Source: Comamonadaceae bacterium ALPHA2B
Lineage (GTDB): Bacteria > Pseudomonadota > Gammaproteobacteria > Burkholderiales > Burkholderiaceae_C
DNA: 64,000 bases
Reading direction: 5' to 3'
Assembly (NCBI GenBank): GCA_005503065.1
Contig: SCOE01000008.1
Coordinates: 62,001-126,000 of the forward strand
This document shows positions 42,683 through 51,697 of the stretch, piece by piece. Positions within the stretch are counted from its first letter, which is position 1. Each line of letters opens with the position of its first letter. Made by a program: the position numbers and the translations under genes. The notes beneath the pieces were generated by a model. It did not search any database, had not been told where the DNA came from, and saw nothing but the letters and a program-made list of their open reading frames with translations.

Positions 42683-44751
42683 ACTTCTCGGCCCTACGCA
42701 CCTGGATGGGCACCCAGGGTGCCGTCTTCCATCGCGCAGCAGCCCCGCTCTTGGTCGTCGCCATCCTGGCGCTGATGGTGCTGCCGATACCGTCCTGGCT
42801 GCTCGACGGCTTCTTCACGCTCAACATCGCTGTGGCGCTGATGGTGATGATGGTGGCGGCCTACATGGTGCGCCCGCTGGACTTTGCCGCGTTCCCGACC
42901 GTGCTGCTGCTCACGACGCTGATGCGTCTGTCGCTCAACGTGGCGTCGACGCGGGTGGTCCTGCTCGAAGGCCACACCGGCCCCGGCGCCGCAGGCGCGG
43001 TGATCGAGGCTTTCGGGCACTTCCTCATCGGCGGCAACTTCGCGGTCGGCCTGATCGTCTTCGCCATCCTGGTGGTCATCAACTTCGTGGTGGTCACCAA
43101 GGGGTCCGAGCGCATTGCCGAGGTTTCCGCACGGTTCACGCTCGACGCGATGCCCGGCAAGCAGATGGCCGTGGATGCGGACCTGAACGCTGGCGTGATC
43201 GACGAGAAGGAAGCGAAGCGCCGCCGCGCCGAAGTGGCCGAGGAGGCCAACTTCTTCGGCTCGATGGACGGGGCCTCGAAGTTCGTGCGCGGCGACGCGA
43301 TCGCCGGCATCCTCATCCTGGTCATCAGCATCGTCGGCGGATTCACCATCGGCGTCCTCCAGCACGGCATGGCCGCAGGCAAGGCCGCCGACACCTATGT
43401 GCTGTTGGCAGTCGGCGACGCGCTGGTTGCGCAGATTCCCGGGCTGTTGATCTCGGTGGCAGCCGCCATGGTTGTCTCGCGCGTGGGGAAGGAGGACGAT
43501 GTAGGCCGCCAGATCGTGCAGCAGTTGCTGACTTCTCCACGCGTTCTCGGGCTGACCGCGGGCATCCTCGGCCTGCTCGGCATTGTCCCGGGCATGCCGC
43601 ACGTGGTCTTTCTCATCATGGCGGCCGTGCTTGGTTACGGCGCCTGGGCATTGTCCAGGCGCAAGCCGGTAGCCGAAGAGGCCGTGGCACCGGCCTCCGC
43701 GGCCGACGCCGACGCCACCTGGGACGACCTGCAACCCGTGGCGCCCCTGGGCCTGGAGCTGGGCTATCGGCTGATCGCGCTTGTCGACAAGACCCGCCAG
43801 GGCGACCTGCTTGCGCGCATCAAGGGCGTGCGTCGCAAGTTCGCGCAGGAGGTCGGCTTCCTGCCGCCGGCCGTGCACGTGCGCGACAACCTGGAACTCA
43901 AGCCCAGCGCCTACCGTGTGACGCTGCGCGGCGTGGTGGTGGCCGAAGGAGAGGCGTTCCCGGGCATGTACCTGGCCATCAATCCGGGCGGTATCTCCAC
44001 CCCGCTGATCGGCACCGCGACGACGGATCCGGCCTTCGGCCTGCCTGCGCACTGGATCGAGGAGCGTCAGCGTGAAAACGCGCAATTGGCCGGATTTACC
44101 GTCGTTGATTCGGAAACCGTGATGGCGACGCATCTGTCACATTTGATGCACACGCAGGCCGCCCGCCTGCTCAGCCGCACCGAGACCCAACAACTGGTGG
44201 AACACGTGAACAAGCTCGCACCCAAGCTGATCGAGGAGGTCGTGCCCAAGGTCGTGTCGATCGCCGCGTTCCAGAAGGTGCTGCAGCTGCTTCTCGAGGA
44301 GTCGGTGCACATCCGCGACATCCGCACCATCGTCGAGACACTCGCCGAGCACGCCGCCGTGACCGCCGACCCGGCCGAACTCGCACGCCGCGTGCGCATC
44401 GCGCTGGCTCCGGCGATCGTGCAGCAGATCTATGGCCCGGCGCGGGAGTTGGACGTCATTGCCATCGAACCCGCCTTTGAGCGCCTGCTGATGCAGGCAC
44501 TGGCCAATGCGAACGCACCTGCGCTGGACCCCGGCGTGGCCGAGCTCTTCACGCGCAGCGCTGCCGATGTGGCCACGCGCCAGGAAGAGCACGGCGTGCC
44601 CGCCTGCCTGCTCGTGCCCGACGCCATCCGCAGCGCGATCTCGCGTCTGGTGCGGCGCAGCGCGCCCCGGCTCCAGGTGCTGGCGCACAGCGAGATTCCT
44701 GAGACCCACACCATTCGCATCGGACCCATCCTCCAGGGGACAGCCGCATGA
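42679..44751 (+). CDS. flhA: flagellar type III export gate protein FlhA
   Basis: A 690-residue export-gate protein with about eight helices in the first 320 residues. The FHIPEP signature appears as TVLLLTTLMRLSLNVASTRVVLLEGHTG, and DAMPGKQMAVDADLNAGVIDEKEAKRRRAEVAEEANFFGSMDGASKFV is the conserved loop. The C-terminal cytoplasmic domain docks chaperones. It overlaps both flhB and flhF by 4 bases. Confidence 0.96.
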   Translation: MNFSALRTWMGTQGAVFHRAAAPLLVVAILALMVLPIPSWLLDGFFTLNIAVALMVMMVAAYMVRPLDFAAFPTVLLLTTLMRLSLNVASTRVVLLEGHTGPGAAGAVIEAFGHFLIGGNFAVGLIVFAILVVINFVVVTKGSERIAEVSARFTLDAMPGKQMAVDADLNAGVIDEKEAKRRRAEVAEEANFFGSMDGASKFVRGDAIAGILILVISIVGGFTIGVLQHGMAAGKAADTYVLLAVGDALVAQIPGLLISVAAAMVVSRVGKEDDVGRQIVQQLLTSPRVLGLTAGILGLLGIVPGMPHVVFLIMAAVLGYGAWALSRRKPVAEEAVAPASAADADATWDDLQPVAPLGLELGYRLIALVDKTRQGDLLARIKGVRRKFAQEVGFLPPAVHVRDNLELKPSAYRVTLRGVVVAEGEAFPGMYLAINPGGISTPLIGTATTDPAFGLPAHWIEERQRENAQLAGFTVVDSETVMATHLSHLMHTQAARLLSRTETQQLVEHVNKLAPKLIEEVVPKVVSIAAFQKVLQLLLEESVHIRDIRTIVETLAEHAAVTADPAELARRVRIALAPAIVQQIYGPARELDVIAIEPAFERLLMQALANANAPALDPGVAELFTRSAADVATRQEEHGVPACLLVPDAIRSAISRLVRRSAPRLQVLAHSEIPETHTIRIGPILQGTAA

Positions 44752-46256
44752 ACATCCAACGCTTCCAGGCCTCCACCGCGCGAGAGGCGCTCGCTCTCGC
44801 GCGCGCAGTGTTCGGCGACAACGCGCTCATCCTTGCCAACCGCCAGCTGGAGTCGGGGGAGGTTGAAGTGACAGCGACCTCCGAAGAGGCTCTGAGCGAG
44901 CTCGACGCGCCGCGTTCCAAGGCCGCCGCCTCGCCACAATCCGCTCCCGCGTCGCTCGTTGCGCATGTGCGGGCACCGGCCCCTCCTGTCACGGTGGCCG
45001 CCCCGGCCGCGCCGGCGAAGGAAAGCTCGGTCGCAGCCGATACCGAGCAACTGGCGATGAGCACGCTCTCCTTCCAGGACTACGTGCGCGAGCGGATGGC
45101 CCGCCGCCAGGAGGCCCAGGTGGAATTGACGTCGCAGCCGGTGGTCCGCCGCCCGGCCTCGGCCGCGTCGAATTCTGCTACCGCGCAGTCGCCCGTGCCT
45201 GCTGCCTCGGCCCCCGCACCCGTGCGTCAGGCCCCCGCCGACCGGCGAACGCTGGTGGAGCAGGCCGGTGAACGACTGGCCCCGCTGTCGCCTGCAGCCG
45301 CCGCCGCCCAAGTTCAGCCCTCCATGCCCGACCTCGAGGGCGTGATGGCCGAACTGCAGGCGATGAGAAGCTTGATGGAGGAGCGCTTCACCACGCTGTC
45401 CTGGATGAGCCAGGCCCGCCAGGAGCCGGTGCGCTCGAACCTGTTGCTCAAGCTGATCCGCGCGGGCTTTTCGCCAGCGCTTTCGCGCACCCTGCTCGAG
45501 CGCGTGACCCAGGAGATGTCACCGGCGGAAGCCGTTCGCGACGTCATGGGTACGATCGAACGCATGCTGCGCGTGGACGCCGGGCCGGGCCTGGAACAAG
45601 CCGGCGGGGTGTATGCGCTCGTGGGCGCCACGGGCGTGGGCAAGACCACCACCATCGCCAAGCTGGCCACCTTGTGCGCGCGCGAGCACGGCGCCCAGAG
45701 CGTCGGGCTCATCACGCTCGACACCTACCGCGCCGGCGCGCACGAACAGCTGCGCACCTATGGCCGCTCCATCAATGTCGTTGCCCACTTGGCCCACGAC
45801 CGGGCCGCGCTGCTGGAACTGCTGGGCCTGTTCAGCCGCAAGAAGCTGGTGCTCGTCGATACCACCGGCGTCGCCCCGCGCGACCCGCGCCGGGTCGACC
45901 AGCTCGGCATGCTGGACATTCCACAACTGCAACGCGTACTGGTGCTCAATGCGGGCGCCCACGGCGACACGCAGGACGACATCGCAGGTGCCTTCAGCGC
46001 CAATCTGGCTGTGATCTCGAAGGTCGATGAGGCCGTCAAGCTCGCTCCGGTGCTGGACGCCGCCATCCGGCACCAACTCGTCGTCACCGGCGTGAGCTGC
46101 GGCCAGCGCGTTCCCGACGACTGGCGCGCGCCGGACGCAGACCTGCTCGTGCGCGAGGCTCTGCGCAGCAATGGCCGCACGGCCTTCGAGCCGCGCAGTG
46201 CGGCGGACATGGACTTCTTCCTGTCTCCCTCGCCCCAGTGCACCACCGCCGACTGA
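44748..46256 (+). CDS. flhF: flagellar biosynthesis SRP-like GTPase FlhF
   Basis: A 502-residue protein. The N-terminal MNIQRFQASTAREALALARAVFGDNALILANRQL is followed by a long Ala/Pro/Ser-rich linker (about 60-180). The SRP-type NG domain has the G1 loop GATGVGKTTTIAKLA near residue 293, then GLITLDTYRAGAHEQL, VLVDTTGVAPRD and VISKVDEAVKL. FlhF fixes the site and number of polar flagella. Its usual partner flhG is not between it and fliA. Confidence 0.94.
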   Translation: MNIQRFQASTAREALALARAVFGDNALILANRQLESGEVEVTATSEEALSELDAPRSKAAASPQSAPASLVAHVRAPAPPVTVAAPAAPAKESSVAADTEQLAMSTLSFQDYVRERMARRQEAQVELTSQPVVRRPASAASNSATAQSPVPAASAPAPVRQAPADRRTLVEQAGERLAPLSPAAAAAQVQPSMPDLEGVMAELQAMRSLMEERFTTLSWMSQARQEPVRSNLLLKLIRAGFSPALSRTLLERVTQEMSPAEAVRDVMGTIERMLRVDAGPGLEQAGGVYALVGATGVGKTTTIAKLATLCAREHGAQSVGLITLDTYRAGAHEQLRTYGRSINVVAHLAHDRAALLELLGLFSRKKLVLVDTTGVAPRDPRRVDQLGMLDIPQLQRVLVLNAGAHGDTQDDIAGAFSANLAVISKVDEAVKLAPVLDAAIRHQLVVTGVSCGQRVPDDWRAPDADLLVREALRSNGRTAFEPRSAADMDFFLSPSPQCTTAD

Positions 46257-46275
46257 TCCCGTGGTGCTGACGCCC

Positions 46276-47013
46276 ATGCTTGCTGCTTCTTCCCAGATGT
46301 ACAACCCCAGAGGCCGACTCGACCGCGAAGCGCTCATCCGGCAGTACGTTCCGCTCGTACAGCGCCTGGCCCATCACATGATCGCCAAGCTGCCGCCGAA
46401 CGTGGAGCTGGATGACCTGATCCAGGTCGGCATGATCGGCCTGGTCGACGCGCTGTCGCGCTTCGAGGAGAGCCACGGCGTGCAGTTCGAGACCTTCGCC
46501 ACGCAGCGCATCCGTGGCGCCATGCTCGACGAGTTGCGTGAGGGGGACTGGATGTCGCGCGGGTCGCGCAAAAGCCAGAAGCAGATCGAACAGGCCATGC
46601 ACCGCCTCGAGCATCGCTTGGGCCGTACACCGCTCGAATCCGAGATCGCGGCCGAGTTGAAGATGCCACTGGCCGAGTACCAGGCCCTGCTCGGGCGCGT
46701 GCGTGGCACGCAACTGGTCTACCTGGAAGACATCGGCGCCCACGCCGAAGACGAGGAAGGATTCCTGGACCGCCATGTGGCCGACGAGGAGGCCGATCCG
46801 ATGAGCCTCCTCAAGGACCAGCGCCTGCGCAGTGCGCTGGTCGCTGCCATCGAGTCCTTGCCCGAGCGCGAGCGCTACATCATGGGCATGTACTACGAGC
46901 AGGACATGAACCTCAAGGAGATCGCTGCCGTGCTGGGTGTGACCGAATCGCGCGTCTGCCAATTGCACAGCCAGTCGATCGCGCGCCTGCGCGCCAAGAT
47001 GCGCAGCCACTAG
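46276..47013 (+). CDS. fliA: RNA polymerase sigma-28 factor FliA
   Basis: A 245-residue sigma factor for late flagellar genes. Region 2 reads LIRQYVPLVQRLAHHMIAKLPPNVELDDLIQVGMIGLVDALSRFEESHGVQFETFATQRIRGAMLDELRE. Region 4 reads LPERERYIMGMYYEQDMNLKEIAAVLGVTESRVCQLHSQSI. Starts at ATG 46276 or 46297 are both possible; the upstream open frame is a shadow of flhF. It is controlled by FlgM encoded nearby on the other strand. Confidence 0.96.
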   Translation: MLAASSQMYNPRGRLDREALIRQYVPLVQRLAHHMIAKLPPNVELDDLIQVGMIGLVDALSRFEESHGVQFETFATQRIRGAMLDELREGDWMSRGSRKSQKQIEQAMHRLEHRLGRTPLESEIAAELKMPLAEYQALLGRVRGTQLVYLEDIGAHAEDEEGFLDRHVADEEADPMSLLKDQRLRSALVAAIESLPERERYIMGMYYEQDMNLKEIAAVLGVTESRVCQLHSQSIARLRAKMRSH

Positions 47014-47220
47014 CGCCCTCCCCGCGCCGCGCTGGCGTGGGGCAACCTCACAGCCCGACGCGAAGCCGCGCCTCCTGCGGCGATGCCATGGCGACGCGCG
47101 CGCTCGCCGACCGTGTGGCCTGGCACGCGGCGGCGCCCCACGCCGGTGAGGAATCCCTGGGAAGAAAGCTGCGCCGCCATGGGCCGCGCCACGTGCCGGG
47201 GCGCCGCCCGGCGCGCCGGA
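47014..47220. other. intergenic region between convergent fliA and flgN
   Basis: 207 GC-rich bases with no credible gene. GGCGCCCC (47132-47139) and GGGGCGCC (47198-47205) are complementary but 58 bases apart. I see no T-rich terminator. Confidence 0.4.
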
Positions 47221-47580
47221 TCAATGCATGCCGGCGATCGGCATTCCCTGGCCGGGAATTGTGTAGGTAGGTGCCTGGGCGGGGCGCAGCAGGGAGGCCA
47301 ACGCCCGTTCGACCAAGGCGTTCCTGCGCGCCAGGTGTTCTCGCTGCTGGCTCAGGCGACCGGCCACGCATTCGATGCGCTGGCGAAACGGCAGGTCGAA
47401 CACTTCGGCCGACAGGGCGGCTTCCAGAACGCGAGCAAAGGCCAAGCTGACCTGCCTGAGTTGTGTCGTGGCACCCTGGAGCGCCAGTGCGTCGCCCTCC
47501 ATCAAATGCTGGTCGACGGCTTCCAGCTGGGTTTCGACATCGCCCAGCAGGGCCTCGGTGGACAGACGGGAATCGGGCAT
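47221..47580 (-). CDS. flgN: flagellar export chaperone FlgN
   Basis: A 119-residue helical protein (ALLGDVETQLEAVDQHLMEGDALALQGATTQLRQVSLAFARVLE) fitting FlgN, the chaperone of hook-associated proteins FlgK and FlgL. It follows flgM by 3 bases, the standard arrangement. The last 20 residues (APTYTIPGQGMPIAGMH) look unstructured. Confidence 0.85.
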   Translation of the reverse strand: MPDSRLSTEALLGDVETQLEAVDQHLMEGDALALQGATTQLRQVSLAFARVLEAALSAEVFDLPFRQRIECVAGRLSQQREHLARRNALVERALASLLRPAQAPTYTIPGQGMPIAGMH

Positions 47581-47583
47581 GTG

Positions 47584-47880
47584 TCAGTTCCGCAAACGGC
47601 TCAGGATTTCCTGGGCGTTGGACAGCATCTTGTCGGCGATGGCACCCGCGTTGACCGTGAATGTGCCATCGGCAATGGCGGCTCGCACTGCGGCGACCTT
47701 CGCCTCGTCGATCCCGCTGCCGGCCGACGAGACTTCGAGCGAGCGGGCTGCCGCCGACACCGTGACCGGCACCCCGGCGGTGGCGCTCGCCCCGTCCTCG
47801 GGGCGCACGGCTGCGCGATCGGCCTTGACCGGGCTGGTCGCCGCGGCCAGTGCTGCTTCGTTCAACGGTCCGATCTTCAT
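47584..47880 (-). CDS. flgM: anti-sigma-28 factor FlgM
   Basis: A 98-residue protein. The C-terminal sigma-binding half (GSGIDEAKVAAVRAAIADGTFTVNAGAIADKMLSNAQEILSRL) is conserved and the N-terminal half is disordered, as needed for export. It holds FliA inactive until the hook is complete. A sigma-28 promoter lies directly upstream, giving autoregulation, and flgN follows. Confidence 0.95.
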   Translation of the reverse strand: MKIGPLNEAALAAATSPVKADRAAVRPEDGASATAGVPVTVSAAARSLEVSSAGSGIDEAKVAAVRAAIADGTFTVNAGAIADKMLSNAQEILSRLRN

Positions 47881-47918
47881 GGGTGACTCCAGCGCCCTCT
47901 TCCGGGCTATGTCACAGG

Positions 47919-47945
47919 TTTTCGGCCTGCCTGCGTCCGACTTTA
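47919..47945 (-). promoter_or_regulatory. sigma-28 (FliA) promoter for flgM-flgN
   Basis: On the minus strand TAAA (47945-47942, followed by G) is separated by 15 bases from GCCGAAAA (47926-47919), 7 of 8 matches to the -10 consensus with a perfect -35. It ends 38 bases before the flgM start and begins just after the flgA stop. Confidence 0.85.
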
Positions 47946-47961
47946 GGACTTTTTTGCTTCC

Positions 47962-48708
47962 TCAGAGGGCCAGCCGAACGGTGGTGGCGTCGACCACCAC
48001 CCCCGAGGTGATGCGTCCGTTCTCCATGCGCACCCGCACCATCTGTCCGACGACGCCCGGGGTGATGGCCTGGGCGTCGGAGGTGACCTCGAAGCCGGAT
48101 CCCTTTGCAACGACGCGCACAGCGGCGCCAGCAGGAAAGGCCTGCGCGGCTTTGATCATCGATTGGCGCACCGGCTGCCCGGCCGCCAGCGACCTGGCAG
48201 CCACCTGCCCGACCCACTGGGCAGCGTCCCCCACCACCGGAGACGGCTCGGCCGCCCAGTCGGCCTCGGCCTCCACCGCATCATTGGGGCCGAGCACCGT
48301 GCCGGCCATCACGTTGTCGCGCAGCACCCACGCGGGCCCGAAGGCCTTGACGGTCACCGGCAGGAAGACGTTCCACCGGGCCGCTCCGTCCACGCAGCGC
48401 AGACCCAGGCGCGACCGGCCCCAGAGGCGCGTGCCCACGGGGATGTAGGGCTCCACCCGCGCGCAGGGCGCAAGCCGCAGACGGGCATCGAGTGAGCCGA
48501 CACTGACTTCCATGCGCAGGGGCAGCGACTGCCCCGCTTGCGACTTTTCGACCGCAGCGTCCAGCCAGTGCTGGGTGGCCGCCACGAATTCCGGAGTCAC
48601 TTCCTGGCCGACGGGCGGCATGTCCTGGGCGCGAGCGGGTGCCGCCAGCGCCGAAGCCGCCACGGCCAGGGCCGACAGCAGGGTGAAGGGAAAGGCAGGA
48701 GCAGGCAT
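47962..48708 (-). CDS. flgA: flagellar P-ring assembly chaperone FlgA
   Basis: A 248-residue periplasmic chaperone with signal peptide [28 protein letters not shown]. The SAF domain is at about 120-180 (WVLRDNVMAGTVLGPNDAVEAEADW, then ARSLAAGQPVRQSMIKAAQAFPAGAAVRVV). It assists FlgI polymerisation. The start is chosen at the signal peptide; an ATG at 48771 would add a basic extension, and neither has a strong ribosome site. Divergent from flgB. Confidence 0.9.
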   Translation of the reverse strand: MPAPAFPFTLLSALAVAASALAAPARAQDMPPVGQEVTPEFVAATQHWLDAAVEKSQAGQSLPLRMEVSVGSLDARLRLAPCARVEPYIPVGTRLWGRSRLGLRCVDGAARWNVFLPVTVKAFGPAWVLRDNVMAGTVLGPNDAVEAEADWAAEPSPVVGDAAQWVGQVAARSLAAGQPVRQSMIKAAQAFPAGAAVRVVAKGSGFEVTSDAQAITPGVVGQMVRVRMENGRITSGVVVDATTVRLAL

Positions 48709-48906
48709 GGGAGCAGCGCTTTCGGTGTTGGACGCCCGCGCCCGCGCGACACGGGCGCGAGTCCTGGACATGGCAGGCACTTTATTCGTCGCTGGTCCGG
48801 GCGAAGCGATGAACAGGCGGCAAAACCCCCCCTTCATCCGCGCTTGCCTCCGGGCGGCGACTCTCACAATTTCCCCACTGCCCAAGCGCCCGACCTCCCC
48901 CAATCC
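48709..48906. promoter_or_regulatory. divergent flgA / flgB control region
   Basis: 198 bases between divergent operons. The block at 48816-48847 holds AAAACCCC, an 8-base spacer and CCGCGCTTGC. The same two blocks with a 6-base spacer lie upstream of fliL. It is a candidate FlhDC site. No sigma-28 element is visible, as expected for class II genes. Confidence 0.45.
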
Positions 48907-49317
48907 ATGCTGGACAAGCTCACATCCGCTCTCGACTTCCAGACGAAGGCCCTGGTGCTTCGCGCCGAGCGCCAGCAGTTGATCGCCGGCAACATCGCGA
49001 ACGCCGATACGCCCGGCTACGCGGCCAAGGACATGAATTTCGCCGACGCACTGCGCGATGCCGGGCAGGGAGGCGGTACGCCAACCGCACTGCGCGCGAG
49101 CAGTGCCGCCCACCTCCCTGCCTTGCCGGGCACGGCCGCAGGCGGTCTGCAGCAGGCAGGTTATGTCGTCCAGACCCAGCCCGCCATGGACGGCAACAGC
49201 GTGGACCTGGACCGGGAACGCGCCGCATTCGCGGACAACGCGGTGCGCTACGAGGCCACGCTGCGCTTCATCAACGGCCAGAGCAAGACCCTGCTGTCGG
49301 CCATCACGGGGCAATGA
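48907..49317 (+). CDS. flgB: flagellar proximal rod protein FlgB
   Basis: A 136-residue rod protein. It has [51 protein letters not shown] at the start and [31 protein letters not shown] at the end. It is first in the flgBCDEFGHIJKL operon. The stop overlaps ATG 49314. The open frame upstream of 48907 reads over the flgA side and is not real. Confidence 0.95.
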   Translation: MLDKLTSALDFQTKALVLRAERQQLIAGNIANADTPGYAAKDMNFADALRDAGQGGGTPTALRASSAAHLPALPGTAAGGLQQAGYVVQTQPAMDGNSVDLDRERAAFADNAVRYEATLRFINGQSKTLLSAITGQ

Positions 49318-49319
49318 CC

Positions 49320-49736
49320 ATGTCCATGTTCTCGATCTTCGGCATCTCGGGGAGCGCGGTGAGCGCCCAATCGCAGCGGCTCAACGTCGTGGCGAGCAAT
49401 CTCGCCAACGCGGATGCCGTCGCCGGGCCCGACGGGCAAGCCTACCGGGCGCGCCAAGTGGTCTTCCAGACGCTGCCCCTGGGCGGCGAGGCCGGCGAAA
49501 CCGGCGTGGCGGGCGTGCGCGTCGACGCCGTGACCGAGAACCAGACGCCTGGCCGCCGCGTGCACGAACCAGGCCACCCCATGGCCGATGCGCAGGGCTA
49601 CGTGACCCACTCCAACGTGAACGCCGTCGAGGAGATGGTCAACATGATCTCGGCGTCGCGCTCCTACCAGAACAACGTCGAGGTCATGAACACGGCCAAG
49701 AACCTGCTGCTCAAGACGCTGCAGATCGGCCAGTGA
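49320..49736 (+). CDS. flgC: flagellar proximal rod protein FlgC
   Basis: A 138-residue rod protein: [50 protein letters not shown] and the C-terminal [42 protein letters not shown] chose ATG 49320 because the family begins MSMF and GGGG is better spaced; ATG 49314 overlaps the flgB stop and is an alternative. Confidence 0.95.
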   Translation: MSMFSIFGISGSAVSAQSQRLNVVASNLANADAVAGPDGQAYRARQVVFQTLPLGGEAGETGVAGVRVDAVTENQTPGRRVHEPGHPMADAQGYVTHSNVNAVEEMVNMISASRSYQNNVEVMNTAKNLLLKTLQIGQ

Positions 49737-49749
49737 CCGGATCCAAGCC

Positions 49750-50436
49750 ATGACGAGCACCACCGCCACCGCCGGCCTGACCGGCACCACCAAGTCCTAC
49801 AACATCACCTCGAGCTCGGACCCGTCGTCGTCCTCGCTGTCGACCAGCAGCGCCGGCGAGGCGCAGGACCGCTTCCTGAAGCTGCTCGTCGCGCAGATGA
49901 GCAACCAGGACCCGATGAACCCGATGGACAACGCGCAGATGACCTCGCAGATCGCGCAGATCAACACGGTCACGGGCATCTCGCAACTCAACGACACCAT
50001 GAAGGCCATGGCGAGCCAGGCGTCGGCCATGCAGATGATGCAGGCCAGCGCCATGATCGGCCACGGCGTGCTGACCAAGGGCAACCAATTGGCCTTCAGT
50101 GATGCCGACACCGCCATCGGCGCCTTCGACCTGCCCACCGGTGCGACGAGCGTCCAGATCCAGGTGGTCAATGCCAGCGGCACGGTCATCGACATCGTCT
50201 CGCTGGGCGCACTCGATGCGGGCCAGCATGGCTTCTCGCTCGACGCCAAGGGCTACCCGTCGGACCAGAAGCTCAGGTTCAACGTCGTGGCGACCAACGG
50301 CAGCGCGTCGATCGACGCCACCTCGCTCATGCACGACACCGTCACGGCCGTGGGCACCGCCACCGACGGCACGCTCAACCTCACGCTGCAGCAAAACGGC
50401 AACACGCCCTACTCGGGCGTGCGCGCCGTCCTGTGA
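49750..50436 (+). CDS. flgD: flagellar hook assembly scaffold FlgD
   Basis: A 228-residue hook-cap protein. The N-terminal AQDRFLKLLVAQMSNQDPMNPMDNAQMTSQIAQINTVTGISQLNDTM is diagnostic. A Fn3/Tudor-like region follows (ATSVQIQVVNASGTVIDIVSLGALDAGQHGFSLDAKG). It caps the growing hook. It lies 13 bases after flgC. Confidence 0.95.
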   Translation: MTSTTATAGLTGTTKSYNITSSSDPSSSSLSTSSAGEAQDRFLKLLVAQMSNQDPMNPMDNAQMTSQIAQINTVTGISQLNDTMKAMASQASAMQMMQASAMIGHGVLTKGNQLAFSDADTAIGAFDLPTGATSVQIQVVNASGTVIDIVSLGALDAGQHGFSLDAKGYPSDQKLRFNVVATNGSASIDATSLMHDTVTAVGTATDGTLNLTLQQNGNTPYSGVRAVL

Positions 50437-50461
50437 CCCGCCTTCCTCCAGGAGCCTTCCC

Positions 50462-51676
50462 ATGAGTTTCCAGCAAGCCCTCTCCGGCCTCAACGCGGCC
50501 AGCCGCAGCCTCGACGTGATCGGACACAACATCGCCAATGCCGGCACCACCGGCATGAAGGCCTCGCGTGCCGAGTTCGCCGAGATCTACGCCAGTTCGG
50601 CCGGCGGCATCGGCGGCACGAACGTCGGCCTGGGCGTGGCCGTGGACACGGTCTCGCAGCAATTCACGCAGGGCAGCCTCACCATCACCGGCAACGACCT
50701 GGACGTCGCGGTCAACGGCGCCGGCTTCTTCCAGGTGAAGGCGCCCGACGGCTCGACCGCCTACACCCGCGCCGGCAACTTCAAGCTGGACAAGGACGGC
50801 AGCATCATCACCACCTCGGGCGCCCAGGTGATGGGCTACCCCACCGACACGAAGGGCACGCGCCTGAGCTTCGACACGCAGCCGCTCAAGCTGCCCACCG
50901 GCGCACCGATCCCCGCCAAGCAGACCACCAGGATGGCCGCCGAGATCACCCTCGACGCCTCGGCCGTGGTTGCGTCCACCGCCAGCCCGCCGACGCCGCT
51001 CACCAAGTACGGCACCTCGCTCACCGCCTTCGACGCCCAGGGCCTGGAGATCCCGGTCGGCCTGTACTTCGAGAAGACGGCCAACAACACCTGGAACGTC
51101 TACACCAGCGTGAACGGCGCCGACCCTGCCACATCGACGCCCTTCACGCTGACCTTCCGCCCGGACGGCAGCCTGGACCCGGCGTCGACGGTGCCGCCGA
51201 TCACGCTCACCTCGCCCAACGATCCTGCGCAGACCTTCACCGCCAGCCTCGACCTGAGCAAGATGACGCAGGTCAACGCCCGCTTCGCGGTGTCGGACCT
51301 CTCGCAGGACGGCTACACCGCCGGTCAGCTCACCGGCATCAAGATCGAGAACAGCGGGATCATCACCGCGACCTATTCCAACGGCCAGACCCAGTCGGCC
51401 GGCCAGGTCGCCCTGGTGAACTTCCGCAACGCGCAGGGCCTGGCGCCCACCGGGTCGGGCTATTGGGTCGAAACCGCCGCGTCCGGCCAGCCCGTGCGCG
51501 GCGCACCGGGCGAAGGCACCTTCGGCCAGCTGCGCTCGGGCGCCCTCGAAGAGTCGAACGTCGACCTCACCGCCGAGCTGGTGAACATGATGACGACCCA
51601 GCGCGCCTACCAGGCCAATGCCCAGACCATCAAGACGCAGGACCAGGTCATGTCGACCCTGGTGAACCTGCGCTGA
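50462..51676 (+). CDS. flgE: flagellar hook protein FlgE
   Basis: A 404-residue hook subunit. The start MSFQQALSGLNAASRSLDVIGHNIANAGTTGMKASRAEFAEIY follows AGGAG. NDLDVAVNGAGFFQVKAPDGSTAYTRAGNFKLDKDG and the end ELVNMMTTQRAYQANAQTIKTQDQVMSTLVNLR are conserved. It lies 25 bases after flgD. The longer open frame from 50099 is a shadow. Confidence 0.96.
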   Translation: MSFQQALSGLNAASRSLDVIGHNIANAGTTGMKASRAEFAEIYASSAGGIGGTNVGLGVAVDTVSQQFTQGSLTITGNDLDVAVNGAGFFQVKAPDGSTAYTRAGNFKLDKDGSIITTSGAQVMGYPTDTKGTRLSFDTQPLKLPTGAPIPAKQTTRMAAEITLDASAVVASTASPPTPLTKYGTSLTAFDAQGLEIPVGLYFEKTANNTWNVYTSVNGADPATSTPFTLTFRPDGSLDPASTVPPITLTSPNDPAQTFTASLDLSKMTQVNARFAVSDLSQDGYTAGQLTGIKIENSGIITATYSNGQTQSAGQVALVNFRNAQGLAPTGSGYWVETAASGQPVRGAPGEGTFGQLRSGALEESNVDLTAELVNMMTTQRAYQANAQTIKTQDQVMSTLVNLR

Positions 51677-51697
51677 TAGACCGGCGAGCGCAGGGCC

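Noticed and set aside
47132-47205. GGCGCCCC / GGGGCGCC pair between fliA and flgN as a terminator
   Set aside because: The arms are 58 bases apart and no T-run follows.
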